DNA of 64,000 nt from contig JAWKQO010000001.1 of NCBI GenBank assembly GCA_041390105.1, positions 1 to 64,000 on the forward strand, read 5' to 3'. The notes below the pieces were generated by a model. The model was not told the origin of the DNA. It was given only the letters and a program-made list of their open reading frames with translations, and did not search any database. The stretch is from Gemmatimonadota bacterium (GTDB lineage: Bacteria; Gemmatimonadota; Gemmatimonadetes; Longimicrobiales; Gaopeijiaceae). The position numbers and the translations under genes are program-made. This document shows positions 30,367 through 38,122 of this stretch, piece by piece; the first letter of the stretch is position 1, and each line of letters begins with the position of its first letter.

Positions 30367-31507
30367 AGTGATAGCAGCGTGGACGGAGGCCGGGACCGGC
30401 CTGCAGGAGATCCCGGAGAGCCTGACCTCCCCGTTTCCTCTGGTGACCCGGATCTCCATCTGGCTGTTTCAACTTCCGAGTGTCATTCAGGTCCCGGCCG
30501 CGCTGGCCGGGGCGGTCGTGCTGCTCTGGCTGGGACGAAAGCTCTGGAAGGAGGGACCTCGCCTCTGGGGCTGGGCGCGGTCCCGCTCGACCGCCCTGCA
30601 GATCGGATTCGTCGTGTTGGGCGTGGTCGCCCTCACGGTGGTCTCGATGGTGGGGATGTCGGGGTACAACTATACGCAGCACTCGAACGACTTCTGCGTC
30701 AGCTGCCACGTGATGGACGACGCATTCACGCGCTTCGGGCAGAGCGAGCACGCGGAGGAGGGGTGTCACGACTGCCATCAGCAGCCCATATCGGCCAGCT
30801 TGCGACAGGTCGCGCTCTGGGTGCTGGAGCGTCCCACGTCCATCGGCTCGCACGCTCCCGTTCCCAATCAGGTGTGCATGCGGTGCCACGTGGAAGACGA
30901 CCCTGACGAGACCTGGCAGCGGATCTCGGCCACGGCGGGCCACCGGGTCCACCTGGAGTCGGATTCGACGGTATTGGAGAATGTGCAGTGCGTGAAGTGT
31001 CACGCGCGGGAAATCCACCACTTCGTTCCCACGGCCGAGACCTGCGGCCAGTCCGAATGCCACGACAACGGGTCGGTGGACCTGGTGCTGGGCGGGATGA
31101 GCTCCGACACCACGTCACTCCACTGCGTGATCTGCCACGAGTTCACCGCCCCCGTCTCCGAGAGCGCACCCCGCAGCGATGCCTTCGGTCGGCTCATCCC
31201 CGATTCGCAGGACTGTCAGTCCTGCCACGAGATGGAGGGGCTACCCAAGGAGTTCGATATCGAGCAGGAGCCCCATCAGGGCACCTGCGGCTACTGCCAC
31301 AATCCGCACGTCCAGGAAGAGCCCAGTCAGGCGTACAACACCTGTACGAACGCAGGCTGCCATGAGCAGCCGGAGCAGCTCTCCGCCTTCCACCGGGACG
31401 AACACGCCCAGGTGGCGAACGACTGTGGGGCCTGCCACGAGGAGCACCGCTGGGAGGCGCCCATCCGGTGCGACGCCTGCCACGAGGACCCGCTGCGGCG
31501 ACGATAG
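30359..31507 (+). CDS. Eleven-haem NapC/NirT-like membrane-anchored cytochrome
   Basis: 382 aa from ATG 30359, which overlaps the cytochrome b stop. Two hydrophobic helices (about 44-60 and 81-101) precede FCVSCHVMDDAFTRF, the NapC/NirT-type first haem. Haem sites: CVSCH, CHDCH, CMRCH, CVKCH, CGQSECH, CVICH, CQSCH, CGYCH, CTNAGCH, CGACH, CDACH. Nine are canonical and two have the four-residue spacing. The C-terminal third has CHNPH and CHEEHRWEAP units similar to NrfH and doubled-CXXCH proteins. Likely the outlet of the Rieske/cytochrome b complex into the periplasm. Last gene of the operon, followed by a terminator. Confidence 0.9.
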   Translation: MVEVIAAWTEAGTGLQEIPESLTSPFPLVTRISIWLFQLPSVIQVPAALAGAVVLLWLGRKLWKEGPRLWGWARSRSTALQIGFVVLGVVALTVVSMVGMSGYNYTQHSNDFCVSCHVMDDAFTRFGQSEHAEEGCHDCHQQPISASLRQVALWVLERPTSIGSHAPVPNQVCMRCHVEDDPDETWQRISATAGHRVHLESDSTVLENVQCVKCHAREIHHFVPTAETCGQSECHDNGSVDLVLGGMSSDTTSLHCVICHEFTAPVSESAPRSDAFGRLIPDSQDCQSCHEMEGLPKEFDIEQEPHQGTCGYCHNPHVQEEPSQAYNTCTNAGCHEQPEQLSAFHRDEHAQVANDCGACHEEHRWEAPIRCDACHEDPLRRR

Positions 31508-31550
31508 GAGCGGCGCGGCAGGGGCGCTGGAACGCCCCCCCATCTCTTGA

Positions 31551-31583
31551 GTGCCGGGGGCCGGTAGCCCCCGGCACCTTTCT
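31551..31583 (+). terminator. Terminator of the cytochrome operon
   Basis: Perfect 11-bp stem GTGCCGGGGGC / GCCCCCGGCAC (31551-31561, 31567-31577) with CGGTA loop, followed by CTTTCT. It lies between two convergent genes. The T-rich side favours the plus strand, but the stem may also stop minus-strand transcripts. Confidence 0.75.
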
Positions 31584-32665
31584 CAGCTCATCGGGACGGT
31601 CTTCAGCAGCTTCCCTTCGACGCGCTCGAAGATCTCGTCGAGGGAGCGACCGGTGATGGTGAGGCCGTGGTTCTTGAGGCCCACGACCGCCCGGTCCGGA
31701 TCCGGGGCCGTACGCACCAGGTCCGCCACCGCCTGCCCAAGCTCCCGGGTGCCGCAGGGGAAGTTGAACTCTGTGGAAGGAACGCCGTCCATCCAGGCGT
31801 GGACGTGCAGGATGGCGCCGACGCTGGGGTGCTCGCGGTAGATCATCCAATGTTCGATGGCGTCCACCGACACCCGCCGTGGTTCCACGCCCGGAGGCAC
31901 CGAGAGACGCATGGCGTTCAGCTCGGGGTCGTAGTCGGTCACCAGAAGGATGTCGCGACCGATCTCCCGCAGGTTGGACTTGTCGACGCCCGAGGCGCTC
32001 ATCCAGAAGCGCGTCTCGTCGAAGCGGGCGCTCAGGTTGCCATAGCTGAGGCCGCCCAGTCCGTACAGCCGCTTCAGATGCTTGATGTCCCGCTCCGACA
32101 GATACTCCTGCATCGGGAACGGGGCGGGGAGGAGTTCGAGGTCATCCAAGTGCTTTCCAGCACGATAGATGGACTCGGTTATCTCATCTCCGTTCCTCAG
32201 CTCCTCCGGGAGGTCGGGATCGAAGATGTTGTCGATCACCAGGCGACTGGAGGCCAAAGGCCGGATCCGCCGATAGACGCCCTCGAAATACTGCTCGCGA
32301 TCGCAGTTCCCGGGCACCACGTAGTGCCCTTGTTCCGGCGTCACGAAGTGGACGTCCGGATCGGCCTCCGACCCCGGGACCAAGGCGATGAACAGGTTGG
32401 ACAGCGAGCGGATCAGCAGCGGATAGCCGCTGACCATGTGGCTGTCGAAGGGTCCGTCCACATCGGCCACGCCCGCCAGGAAGACGGCCTGGGCCCGACG
32501 ACGGAAGGGCCGGGGCTCGCTGCCCCGGAAGAAATTGACGACGAGCTTGGCCTCGTTCGGGTCGGACACGTAGTCATGCCCGTGGCGTTGCATGACGGTC
32601 TTGAGACCGTCGGCGAACCACCGGAAGCGCTCGTCTTCGTGGAGTCCGGCGAACGAGTAGTCCAT
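31583..32665 (-). CDS. Class II aldolase/adducin-family protein with long N-terminal domain
   Basis: 360 aa from ATG 32665 (MDYSFAG); the frame extends upstream without a better start. Residues about 1-195 form an unrecognised domain with a VVNFFRGSEPRPFRRR segment. The C-terminal part is a class II aldolase fold: GLSYGNLSARF, FWMSASGVDKSNL, the zinc-binding HVHAW, the CGTRELGQA loop, and KNHGLTITG (third His). Family enzymes split or isomerise sugar phosphates, for example fuculose 1-phosphate aldolase. The fused first domain makes a simple aldolase assignment unsafe. It is transcribed alone, converging on the cytochrome operon. Confidence 0.8.
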   Translation of the reverse strand: MDYSFAGLHEDERFRWFADGLKTVMQRHGHDYVSDPNEAKLVVNFFRGSEPRPFRRRAQAVFLAGVADVDGPFDSHMVSGYPLLIRSLSNLFIALVPGSEADPDVHFVTPEQGHYVVPGNCDREQYFEGVYRRIRPLASSRLVIDNIFDPDLPEELRNGDEITESIYRAGKHLDDLELLPAPFPMQEYLSERDIKHLKRLYGLGGLSYGNLSARFDETRFWMSASGVDKSNLREIGRDILLVTDYDPELNAMRLSVPPGVEPRRVSVDAIEHWMIYREHPSVGAILHVHAWMDGVPSTEFNFPCGTRELGQAVADLVRTAPDPDRAVVGLKNHGLTITGRSLDEIFERVEGKLLKTVPMS

Positions 32666-32778
32666 GTCACTCGCGCTGAATGGATTACGACCCACCGCCC
32701 GACGCCTGATGGCGTTGCGGGAGCGCGGAAAACCTCTAGCGAACGCGTGGGGAGCGCAACCCGCCACGGGCGAATCCG

Positions 32779-32807
32779 TTGACCGTCCCTTGCTAACGCC
32801 CTACACT
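32779..32807 (+). promoter_or_regulatory. Strong promoter of the ychF-S6/S18-rplI operon
   Basis: TTGACC (32779-32784), exactly 17 bases, TACACT (32802-32807). Best-formed promoter in the window. The predicted transcription start, near 32814, lies only about 13 bases before a terminator-like hairpin. Confidence 0.75.
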
Positions 32808-32826
32808 ATCTGGCCTTAGAAGACCC

Positions 32827-32851
32827 GCGCCCCGAAGGGCGCATTTTTTTT
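32827..32851 (+). terminator. Terminator-like hairpin in the ychF 5' leader (attenuator?)
   Basis: Stem GCGCCC / GGGCGC (32827-32832, 32837-32842) closed by a CGAA loop, then A and eight T residues (32844-32851). A textbook intrinsic terminator on the plus strand, but no plus-strand gene ends here. It lies between the promoter and the ychF ATG 20 bases further on. Read-through or termination would control the whole downstream operon. Confidence 0.75.
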
Positions 32852-32870
32852 GCCCCCGCGGCGCTCGCAC

Positions 32871-33968
32871 ATGCTCAAAGTAGGCATCGTCGGCCTCCCG
32901 AATGTCGGGAAATCTTCCCTCTTCAACGCCCTGACCGCGGCGGGGGTGCCGTCGGAGAACTTCCCCTTCTGCACGGTCGATCCCAACGTCGGGACGGTGG
33001 AGGTACCGGACCCCCGTCTCGACCATATCCACGAGCTGGTGGGGTCGACCCGCAAAGTGCCGACCGTCATCCACTTCGTGGACATCGCCGGCCTGGTGGC
33101 GGGGGCCTCCCAGGGGGAAGGGTTGGGGAACCGCTTTCTTTCCCACATCCGGGAAGTCGACGCCATTGCCCACGTGCTACGCTGCTTCGACGATCCCAAC
33201 GTGACCCACGTCTCCGGGACGGTGGATCCGGTCCGCGATCGGGACATCGTCGAGACCGAGCTGGTGTTGGCGGACCTGGAGAGCATCGAACGGCGGCGTG
33301 ACCGCCTGGCGAAGAAAGCCAAGTCGGGCGAGAAGGACGCCCAGAAGGAGCTTGCGTTGGTCGAGCGCGTCCACGCGCTCCTGGCCGCGGGCCGTCCGGC
33401 ACGCCTGCTGGAGGTCGAGCCCGAGGAGCGGAAGCTGCTCAAGCAGCTGGCCCTGCTCACGGCCAAGCCGGTGCTCTACGTTCTCAACGTCTCGGAGGGG
33501 GATCTGCCCGCCGGGACCAACCCCTTCACGGAAGCCGTGGAAGCAGCCATCCGTTCGGACGGCAGCGAGCGCACGGTCGCCGTCTCCAGTCGCGTCGAAT
33601 CGGAACTCGCGGAACTGGATCCGGCGGAGCGAGCGGAATTCCTGGAGAGTCTCGGGATCGAGGAGCGGGGCCTGGACCGCCTGGTGCGGGAGGCGTACAC
33701 CCTGCTCGACCTCATCACCTTCTTCACGGCCGGCGAAAACGAGTCGCGCGCCTGGACCGTACGCCGCGGCGCCAAAGCGCCCGAAGCGGCCGGGGAGATC
33801 CACTCCGACTTCGAGCGGGGCTTCATCCGGGCGGAGACCATCCACTATGACGAGTTCGTCCGGATGGGGTCGCTGAAGAGGGCCCGGGAGGAAGGGCGGA
33901 TCCGCTCCGAGGGCAAGGAGTACGTGGTCCAGGACGGGGACATCGTCCTCTTCCGCTTCAACGTCTAG
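32871..33968 (+). CDS. ychF: Redox-regulated ribosome-associated ATPase YchF
   Basis: Obg-family P-loop protein, a universally conserved negative regulator in stress responses that prefers ATP. 365 aa from ATG 32871. G1 GLPNVGKSS, the ENFPFCTVDPNVG switch I region, FVDIAGLVAGASQGEGLGN (G3), and NVSEGD in place of NKxD, as expected for YchF. The C-terminal TGS-like domain has LITFFTAGENESRAW and the HSDFERGFIRAET motif. A TTG in the T tract at 32850 would extend it by seven residues but overlaps the terminator and is unlikely. First gene of an operon with ribosomal proteins. Confidence 0.96.
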   Translation: MLKVGIVGLPNVGKSSLFNALTAAGVPSENFPFCTVDPNVGTVEVPDPRLDHIHELVGSTRKVPTVIHFVDIAGLVAGASQGEGLGNRFLSHIREVDAIAHVLRCFDDPNVTHVSGTVDPVRDRDIVETELVLADLESIERRRDRLAKKAKSGEKDAQKELALVERVHALLAAGRPARLLEVEPEERKLLKQLALLTAKPVLYVLNVSEGDLPAGTNPFTEAVEAAIRSDGSERTVAVSSRVESELAELDPAERAEFLESLGIEERGLDRLVREAYTLLDLITFFTAGENESRAWTVRRGAKAPEAAGEIHSDFERGFIRAETIHYDEFVRMGSLKRAREEGRIRSEGKEYVVQDGDIVLFRFNV

Positions 33969-33995
33969 CCGGCCATATTTCCAGGCTACATCCCG

Positions 33996-34015
33996 CTCCA
34001 CCGTCCCCGGTGGGG
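33996..34015 (+). promoter_or_regulatory. Leader hairpin upstream of the S6-S18 gene
   Basis: Stem CTCCACCG / CGGTGGGG (one G-U pair) with TCCC loop, 34 bases before the start codon, in the 80-base gap after ychF. Known rpsF leaders carry an S6:S18-binding hairpin with a CCG element. This stem contains CCG, but the match is not specific. Confidence 0.3.
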
Positions 34016-34048
34016 CCCGTATGAACTGCGGTCCATGGGAGATCCCGG

Positions 34049-34708
34049 ATGCGCCTGTACGAAATCGTCTACATCTTCGACCCCTCCCTTTCGGAGGAGG
34101 GGCTGACCCAGAAGCTCGAACGGTTCCACTCCGTGGCGACCCCGACCGCGGGTGCCGAGGTGGTGGCCGTCGATCCCTGGGGACCCCGCCAGCTGGCCTA
34201 CCCGGTCGGTAGGCACAAGACCGGTCAGTACGTCGTCGCCCACGTGCGCATGGCCGCCACGGACCTCCCGGAGTTCGAGCGGATCATCGGCCTGGACGAA
34301 GAGCTGCTTCGGCACCTCATCGTCGTCAACGAGGGCGAGCCCACCAACGGGATGTCGATCCTGGCCGAGCGCCCCGAGTCGGCCTCGTCGTCGCGCGACG
34401 AGGACGAGGATGACGACGAGGACGGCGACGAGGGCCCCAGCGACGAGGATGACGACGACGAGGGCCGCCGCGGACCGGTGGAGTTCTCGGGCGGTCGCGG
34501 CCGCCGTCGGCGCATCGAGGGCCCCGCGATCGAGCTCCTGAACTACAAGGACGTGGGGACGCTCTCCAAGTTCATGACAGAACAGGGGAAGATCCTCCCG
34601 AAGCGCACCACCAAGGTGACGGCGGCCTTCCAGCGCAAGCTGGGCCGCGCCATCAAGCGAGCCCGCTATCTGGCGTTGATCCCGTACGTTCGGGACCACG
34701 AGGCCTGA
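34049..34708 (+). CDS. rpsF-rpsR: Ribosomal proteins S6 and S18 fused in one polypeptide
   Basis: 219 aa in one uninterrupted frame. Residues 1 to about 107 are S6 (MRLYEIVYIFDPSLSEEGL, RQLAYPVGRHKTGQYV, EFERIIGLDEELLRHLIV). Residues about 108-145 are an extremely acidic linker (DEDEDDDEDGDE...). Residues about 149-215 are S18 (IELLNYKDVGTLSKFMTEQG, KILPKRTTKV, KLGRAIKRARYLALIPYV). In most bacteria rpsF and rpsR are separate neighbouring genes, and the two proteins form a heterodimer on the 30S platform. Here no separate rpsR follows; the next genes are a YybS-like protein and rplI, the usual rpsR neighbours. ATG 34049 gives the exact S6 start. Confidence 0.95.
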   Translation: MRLYEIVYIFDPSLSEEGLTQKLERFHSVATPTAGAEVVAVDPWGPRQLAYPVGRHKTGQYVVAHVRMAATDLPEFERIIGLDEELLRHLIVVNEGEPTNGMSILAERPESASSSRDEDEDDDEDGDEGPSDEDDDDEGRRGPVEFSGGRGRRRRIEGPAIELLNYKDVGTLSKFMTEQGKILPKRTTKVTAAFQRKLGRAIKRARYLALIPYVRDHEA

Positions 34709-34724
34709 GCGGCGGAGTCGGGCG

Positions 34725-35660
34725 GTGGACGTAGGGCAGGAGGGCTCTCGGCGCTGGACGCGTCCGGCGGTGCTCCTGGTGATCCCCTGGGTGATCTCGG
34801 TGATCCCGAACACCCCTTTGATCGCGTTGCCGTTGCTGGCGCAGTTGGCGCTGCTCCCGCGCCCGCGGTCGGGGCCGGCCTTGCTCGCCGCCATGGGTGC
34901 GGCGCTGTTCGCGTTCTGGGGCCCAGCTGGGGACAGCGTCTGGTACCTGGTGCGTGGGTGGGCCGTGCTCATCGGATTCTGCTTCGTCGCGGTGACGTTG
35001 TTCCGGCCGGTAGCCTCGTTCACCGGACGGGCGTTGGCGACGCTGGTCTTGAGCACGGGCATCGCCGTGGGACTCTTCCGCTTTGCCGGGCCTGACTGGC
35101 AGGTGGTGGATTGGCAAATGGGCAACTTCATCGGCCTGGTGGGCGCCACGGCGATGGAGGCCGTGCGGCTCCTCGTCGGGGAGCGAACGGCCGCACCGGC
35201 GGTGCTGGCGGGCGTGGCCCGGTTGATCGAGTGGCAGACGCAACTGTATCCAGGCATCCTGCTGGTGGCTTCCGTCTGTGGGCTGGGCGTGGCCTGGTGG
35301 CTGTACGTGCGGGTGGCACAGGGCAGTGACCGAGCGCTGGGGCCGCTGCGTGATTTCCGCTTCCACCACGCTTGGGTCTGGGTCGTGGTGGCGGGACTGG
35401 CCCTTACGCTGTGGGGGACGACCGACGGGTGGGTACGGGCCGGCGCCAATGCGCTGGTCTTCATGGCGGCCCTCTACACGGCGCGGGGAGCGGCGGTCAT
35501 CGTCTTCCTGACCGGGGGTGTCTCGGTGGGAGGCGTGGCGCTCACGCTGCTGGGAATGACACTGCTGCCCCGTCTCATGGTGGGGACGGCTTTGATGGTG
35601 GGACTCAGTGACACGTGGCTGGACATCCGCGAGCGGGCCCGCGCGATGTTCAACGGATGA
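34725..35660 (+). CDS. YybS/DUF2232-like polytopic membrane protein
   Basis: 311 aa from GTG 34725. Eight or more hydrophobic helices, few loops, no catalytic motif. Its place between the S6/S18 gene and rplI matches yybS of Firmicutes and similar DUF2232 genes that sit next to ribosomal genes in many phyla, and the helix layout agrees. Function unknown. Family assignment rests mainly on context. Confidence 0.7.
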   Translation: MDVGQEGSRRWTRPAVLLVIPWVISVIPNTPLIALPLLAQLALLPRPRSGPALLAAMGAALFAFWGPAGDSVWYLVRGWAVLIGFCFVAVTLFRPVASFTGRALATLVLSTGIAVGLFRFAGPDWQVVDWQMGNFIGLVGATAMEAVRLLVGERTAAPAVLAGVARLIEWQTQLYPGILLVASVCGLGVAWWLYVRVAQGSDRALGPLRDFRFHHAWVWVVVAGLALTLWGTTDGWVRAGANALVFMAALYTARGAAVIVFLTGGVSVGGVALTLLGMTLLPRLMVGTALMVGLSDTWLDIRERARAMFNG

Positions 35661-35688
35661 GAACGGCTCCTAGAAACGGAACGGCACG

Positions 35689-36141
35689 ATGAAGATCATC
35701 TTGAGGGAAGCGGTCGAGCACCTCGGGGACGCGGGTGAGGTGGTGTCGGTGAAGCCCGGCTATGCGCGCAACTACCTCCTTCCCCGAGGCCTGGCGTATC
35801 AGGCCACCGAGCAGAACCTGCGTCGGCTCGAAGAAGAGCAGAAGCAGGCGGAGGAGCGCAGTCGTCGGGACTACCTCGAAGCCAAGCGGCGGGCCTCCCA
35901 GCTCGAAGGCAAGAGCCTCGTCTTCCAGGCCAAGGCCGGTGAGGAGGGCAAGCTCTTCGGGTCGGTGACCAACGCGGACATCGCCGAGCGCCTGAATCAG
36001 ATGGGACTCGATTTCGAGGTGGATCGCCGTCGGCTCGAATTGGAGGAGCCCCTGAAGCAGGTGGGCACCCACACGGTCGCGATGCGACTGCACGCCGACG
36101 TCCATGTGCCCATCGAAGTGCGTATCGAGGCCGAGGCTTAA
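35689..36141 (+). CDS. rplI: 50S ribosomal protein L9
   Basis: 150 aa. The N-terminal RNA-binding domain MKIILREAVEHLGDAGEVVSV with KPGYARNYLLPRGLA is followed by the long connecting helix (about 40-75, Glu/Arg-rich). The C-terminal domain has LFGSVTNADIAERL and IEVRIEAEA. Normal length. The next gene, rsfS, starts five bases after its stop. Confidence 0.97.
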   Translation: MKIILREAVEHLGDAGEVVSVKPGYARNYLLPRGLAYQATEQNLRRLEEEQKQAEERSRRDYLEAKRRASQLEGKSLVFQAKAGEEGKLFGSVTNADIAERLNQMGLDFEVDRRRLELEEPLKQVGTHTVAMRLHADVHVPIEVRIEAEA

Positions 36142-36145
36142 ACGC

Positions 36146-36550
36146 TTGACCTCGTCCCGAAGGCAAGCGAACGACGCCGAGGCCCTGGCGGTCCGCATCG
36201 CCGACCTGGCGTTGGAGCGGAAGGCCGAGAACGTCGTTGCGCTGGATCTTCGAGGGATCTCATCGGCGACCGATTTCTTCGTCATCGCCAGTGGGGGCTC
36301 CGACGTGCATGTGCGTGCGATCGCCGACCACATCGTCGAGGAGCTCAAGAAGGCCGACGTGCGACCCGGTCACGTCGAGGGACTGCAGTCGGGCGCCTGG
36401 GTGCTCGTGGACTACATCGACGTCGTTGTCCACGTCTTCCAGCGCTCGGTCCGCGACTTCTATCAACTCGAGAACCTCTGGGGTGACGCACCGACGCGCG
36501 ACTTCGAACCCGAGGGTCCGGATGCGGTCGCGCGGCAGGCGGGGCCATGA
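36146..36550 (+). CDS. rsfS: Ribosomal silencing factor RsfS
   Basis: Binds L14 and blocks subunit joining in starvation. 134 aa from TTG 36146. The core VVALDLRGISSATDFFVIASG, HVRAIADHIVEELK, HVEGLQSGAWVLVDYIDVVVHVF and REFYxLE-like RDFYQLENLW match the family. An in-frame ATG inside rplI (36104) would add 14 unconserved residues. No RBS-like G run precedes the TTG, so translation may depend on coupling with rplI. Confidence 0.93.
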   Translation: MTSSRRQANDAEALAVRIADLALERKAENVVALDLRGISSATDFFVIASGGSDVHVRAIADHIVEELKKADVRPGHVEGLQSGAWVLVDYIDVVVHVFQRSVRDFYQLENLWGDAPTRDFEPEGPDAVARQAGP

Positions 36551-36625
36551 TCTCTGGCGGTGGTCGCCCCCCGTGGAGCGGGTTAGTTTCGAACGTGCTC
36601 CGTCCACCGCTCTTCACCGCCGGAC

Positions 36626-38122
36626 ATGACGAGCGCGTTTCCTGACTGGCAACCGCTCGCGCTGGGGTCCTCCGCGCCCGGCCTCGACGCGCTCCCGACG
36701 TCGTGGGGTCCGCATGGCCGGATCGCGCTCTTGTGCACCGGCGACGACGGGGTCTCCGCCGCGCCGGCCGCGGCCCGGATCGCCGAACTCGCCTTCGACC
36801 TGGCGCGGCGCTGGAGTGACAGCGCCGGCCGGCCCGTGCGCCTCCTGGATGCATCCCTCGCTCGGCCGCTGCTTGCTTCCTTGACACCCGAGGCCGGGTG
36901 TCGTGAAGGGCTGAGCGACGCGGTCCTCTTTGGCGCCTCCGCGACCCGCGTGACGGTAGAGGCGAGCCAGGCGATCTCGATCGTTCCAGCCGGGACGCCC
37001 GTTGGCGACGGACGGAGCATCCTCGAGGACCAGGCGTGGAGTCGATTCTGGGCCGCCTGCGCCACCGACGCCCTCGCGGTGGCCGTCGTCCACCTGGAAC
37101 AGCCGGGAGGAGAGGCGGTGCTCGAAGGGGCGGACGCGGTGGTGGTGTTGGGCGGGCCCGAAGTCTCGTCCCTTCTGCCCGCGACCCTGGCGGCGAAGAC
37201 GGCGGCCCTGGCGGGCCCTCCCCGCGTGCTCGAGCCCCTCGAAGCGACCCCAGCGCCCCAGGTTCCGGAGGTGGAGCCCGAGCCGTCAGCGCTTGGCGAG
37301 CCCGATCTGGCGGGAACCGTTCTGGATGAGTTGGAGATCGAGGAGATCGAGCTCGACGAGTTGGGGCTCGAGGAGGAGGGGCTCGAGGAGGCGGTGGCCG
37401 CGCAGCCCGTGGGGCAGGACGCGCCGGACACGGCCCACGTTTCCGGGGATGACGCCCCCGACCTCGATCTCGACGACGTCTGGGGAGACCCGGTCGAGGT
37501 CACGGACCCCATCGATCAAGCGGTCGACGAGGTCACCGAAGAGCTCAAGTCGACGGCGCGCCCCAGCTTGGACGCATCGGTCACCGAGGCGATCCCGTCC
37601 GTGCCGGACGGCTGGGGTGACCTCGGTGGTGCCTTTTCGCTGCGGGAGGGGTTCGGACCGGCGGGAGAGGAGGAGCCCACTGAGCCGGAGGCCTCCGAGT
37701 CGCCGCCCGCTCGCTATGGGCCCCCGGGGTGGGCAGGGGAGTACGAAGTGGAGCGCGTCGACCTGGGGTCCGCGGCAGAGCCCGTTCCCGAGCCCATGGA
37801 TGGCCTGGTCACTGCCGACTCCGGGGAGCTGCGACGCACGGCGGACGCCGGTCCCGCGCTGCCGCTCGAAGGGGCCAGCCGTCACACGCGGGAGCCACGT
37901 CCAGCGGCGCAGCGCGGCGGAGCCGACCGTCCCGGGCCAAGACCTCGCGCTACCGAGCCCCGCACTCCTCTGCTGCGCGTGCTTCTCCTGCTGGTTCTGC
38001 TCGCGTTGTTGTTCGCGTTCTGGATGGGTTGGATCGACATCCCCGGCCTGGGCTCCGATCCGGCGGTCACTGCCCTCGCGGCAGGGCTGGGGTTTCTTCG
38101 TACTTCGACGGTGGATTCATGA
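36626..38122 (+). CDS. ParA/BY-kinase-like protein without P-loop, acidic, with C-terminal membrane helix
   Basis: 498 aa. Residues about 28-195 look like a MinD/ParA or bacterial tyrosine-kinase fold (GRIALLCTGDDGVSAAPAAARIAELAFDLA, PVRLLDAS, DAVVVLGG). The Walker A lysine is absent: GDDGVSAAP stands where G-K-G-G-x-GK-T/S would be. Residues 200-370 are a highly acidic, Pro-rich, low-complexity region. A helix at about 455-478 (LLRVLLLLVLLALLFAFWMGW) lies near the C-terminus, so it is probably tail-anchored with the bulk in the cytoplasm. Its stop overlaps the smc ATG (ATGA), so it is coupled to chromosome segregation. Possibly a scaffold; function unknown. Confidence 0.75.
   Translation: MTSAFPDWQPLALGSSAPGLDALPTSWGPHGRIALLCTGDDGVSAAPAAARIAELAFDLARRWSDSAGRPVRLLDASLARPLLASLTPEAGCREGLSDAVLFGASATRVTVEASQAISIVPAGTPVGDGRSILEDQAWSRFWAACATDALAVAVVHLEQPGGEAVLEGADAVVVLGGPEVSSLLPATLAAKTAALAGPPRVLEPLEATPAPQVPEVEPEPSALGEPDLAGTVLDELEIEEIELDELGLEEEGLEEAVAAQPVGQDAPDTAHVSGDDAPDLDLDDVWGDPVEVTDPIDQAVDEVTEELKSTARPSLDASVTEAIPSVPDGWGDLGGAFSLREGFGPAGEEEPTEPEASESPPARYGPPGWAGEYEVERVDLGSAAEPVPEPMDGLVTADSGELRRTADAGPALPLEGASRHTREPRPAAQRGGADRPGPRPRATEPRTPLLRVLLLLVLLALLFAFWMGWIDIPGLGSDPAVTALAAGLGFLRTSTVDS

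Noticed and set aside
20081..31507. Horizontal transfer of the cytochrome cluster as a mobile island
   Set aside because: No integrase, tRNA junction, direct repeats or codon shift were seen at the edges; only the leader differs in composition.
34381..34470. GACGAG-type repeats in the S6-S18 gene as a DNA repeat or recoding site
   Set aside because: The repetition follows from the Asp/Glu-rich linker it encodes; the frame is continuous and no slippery sequence is seen.
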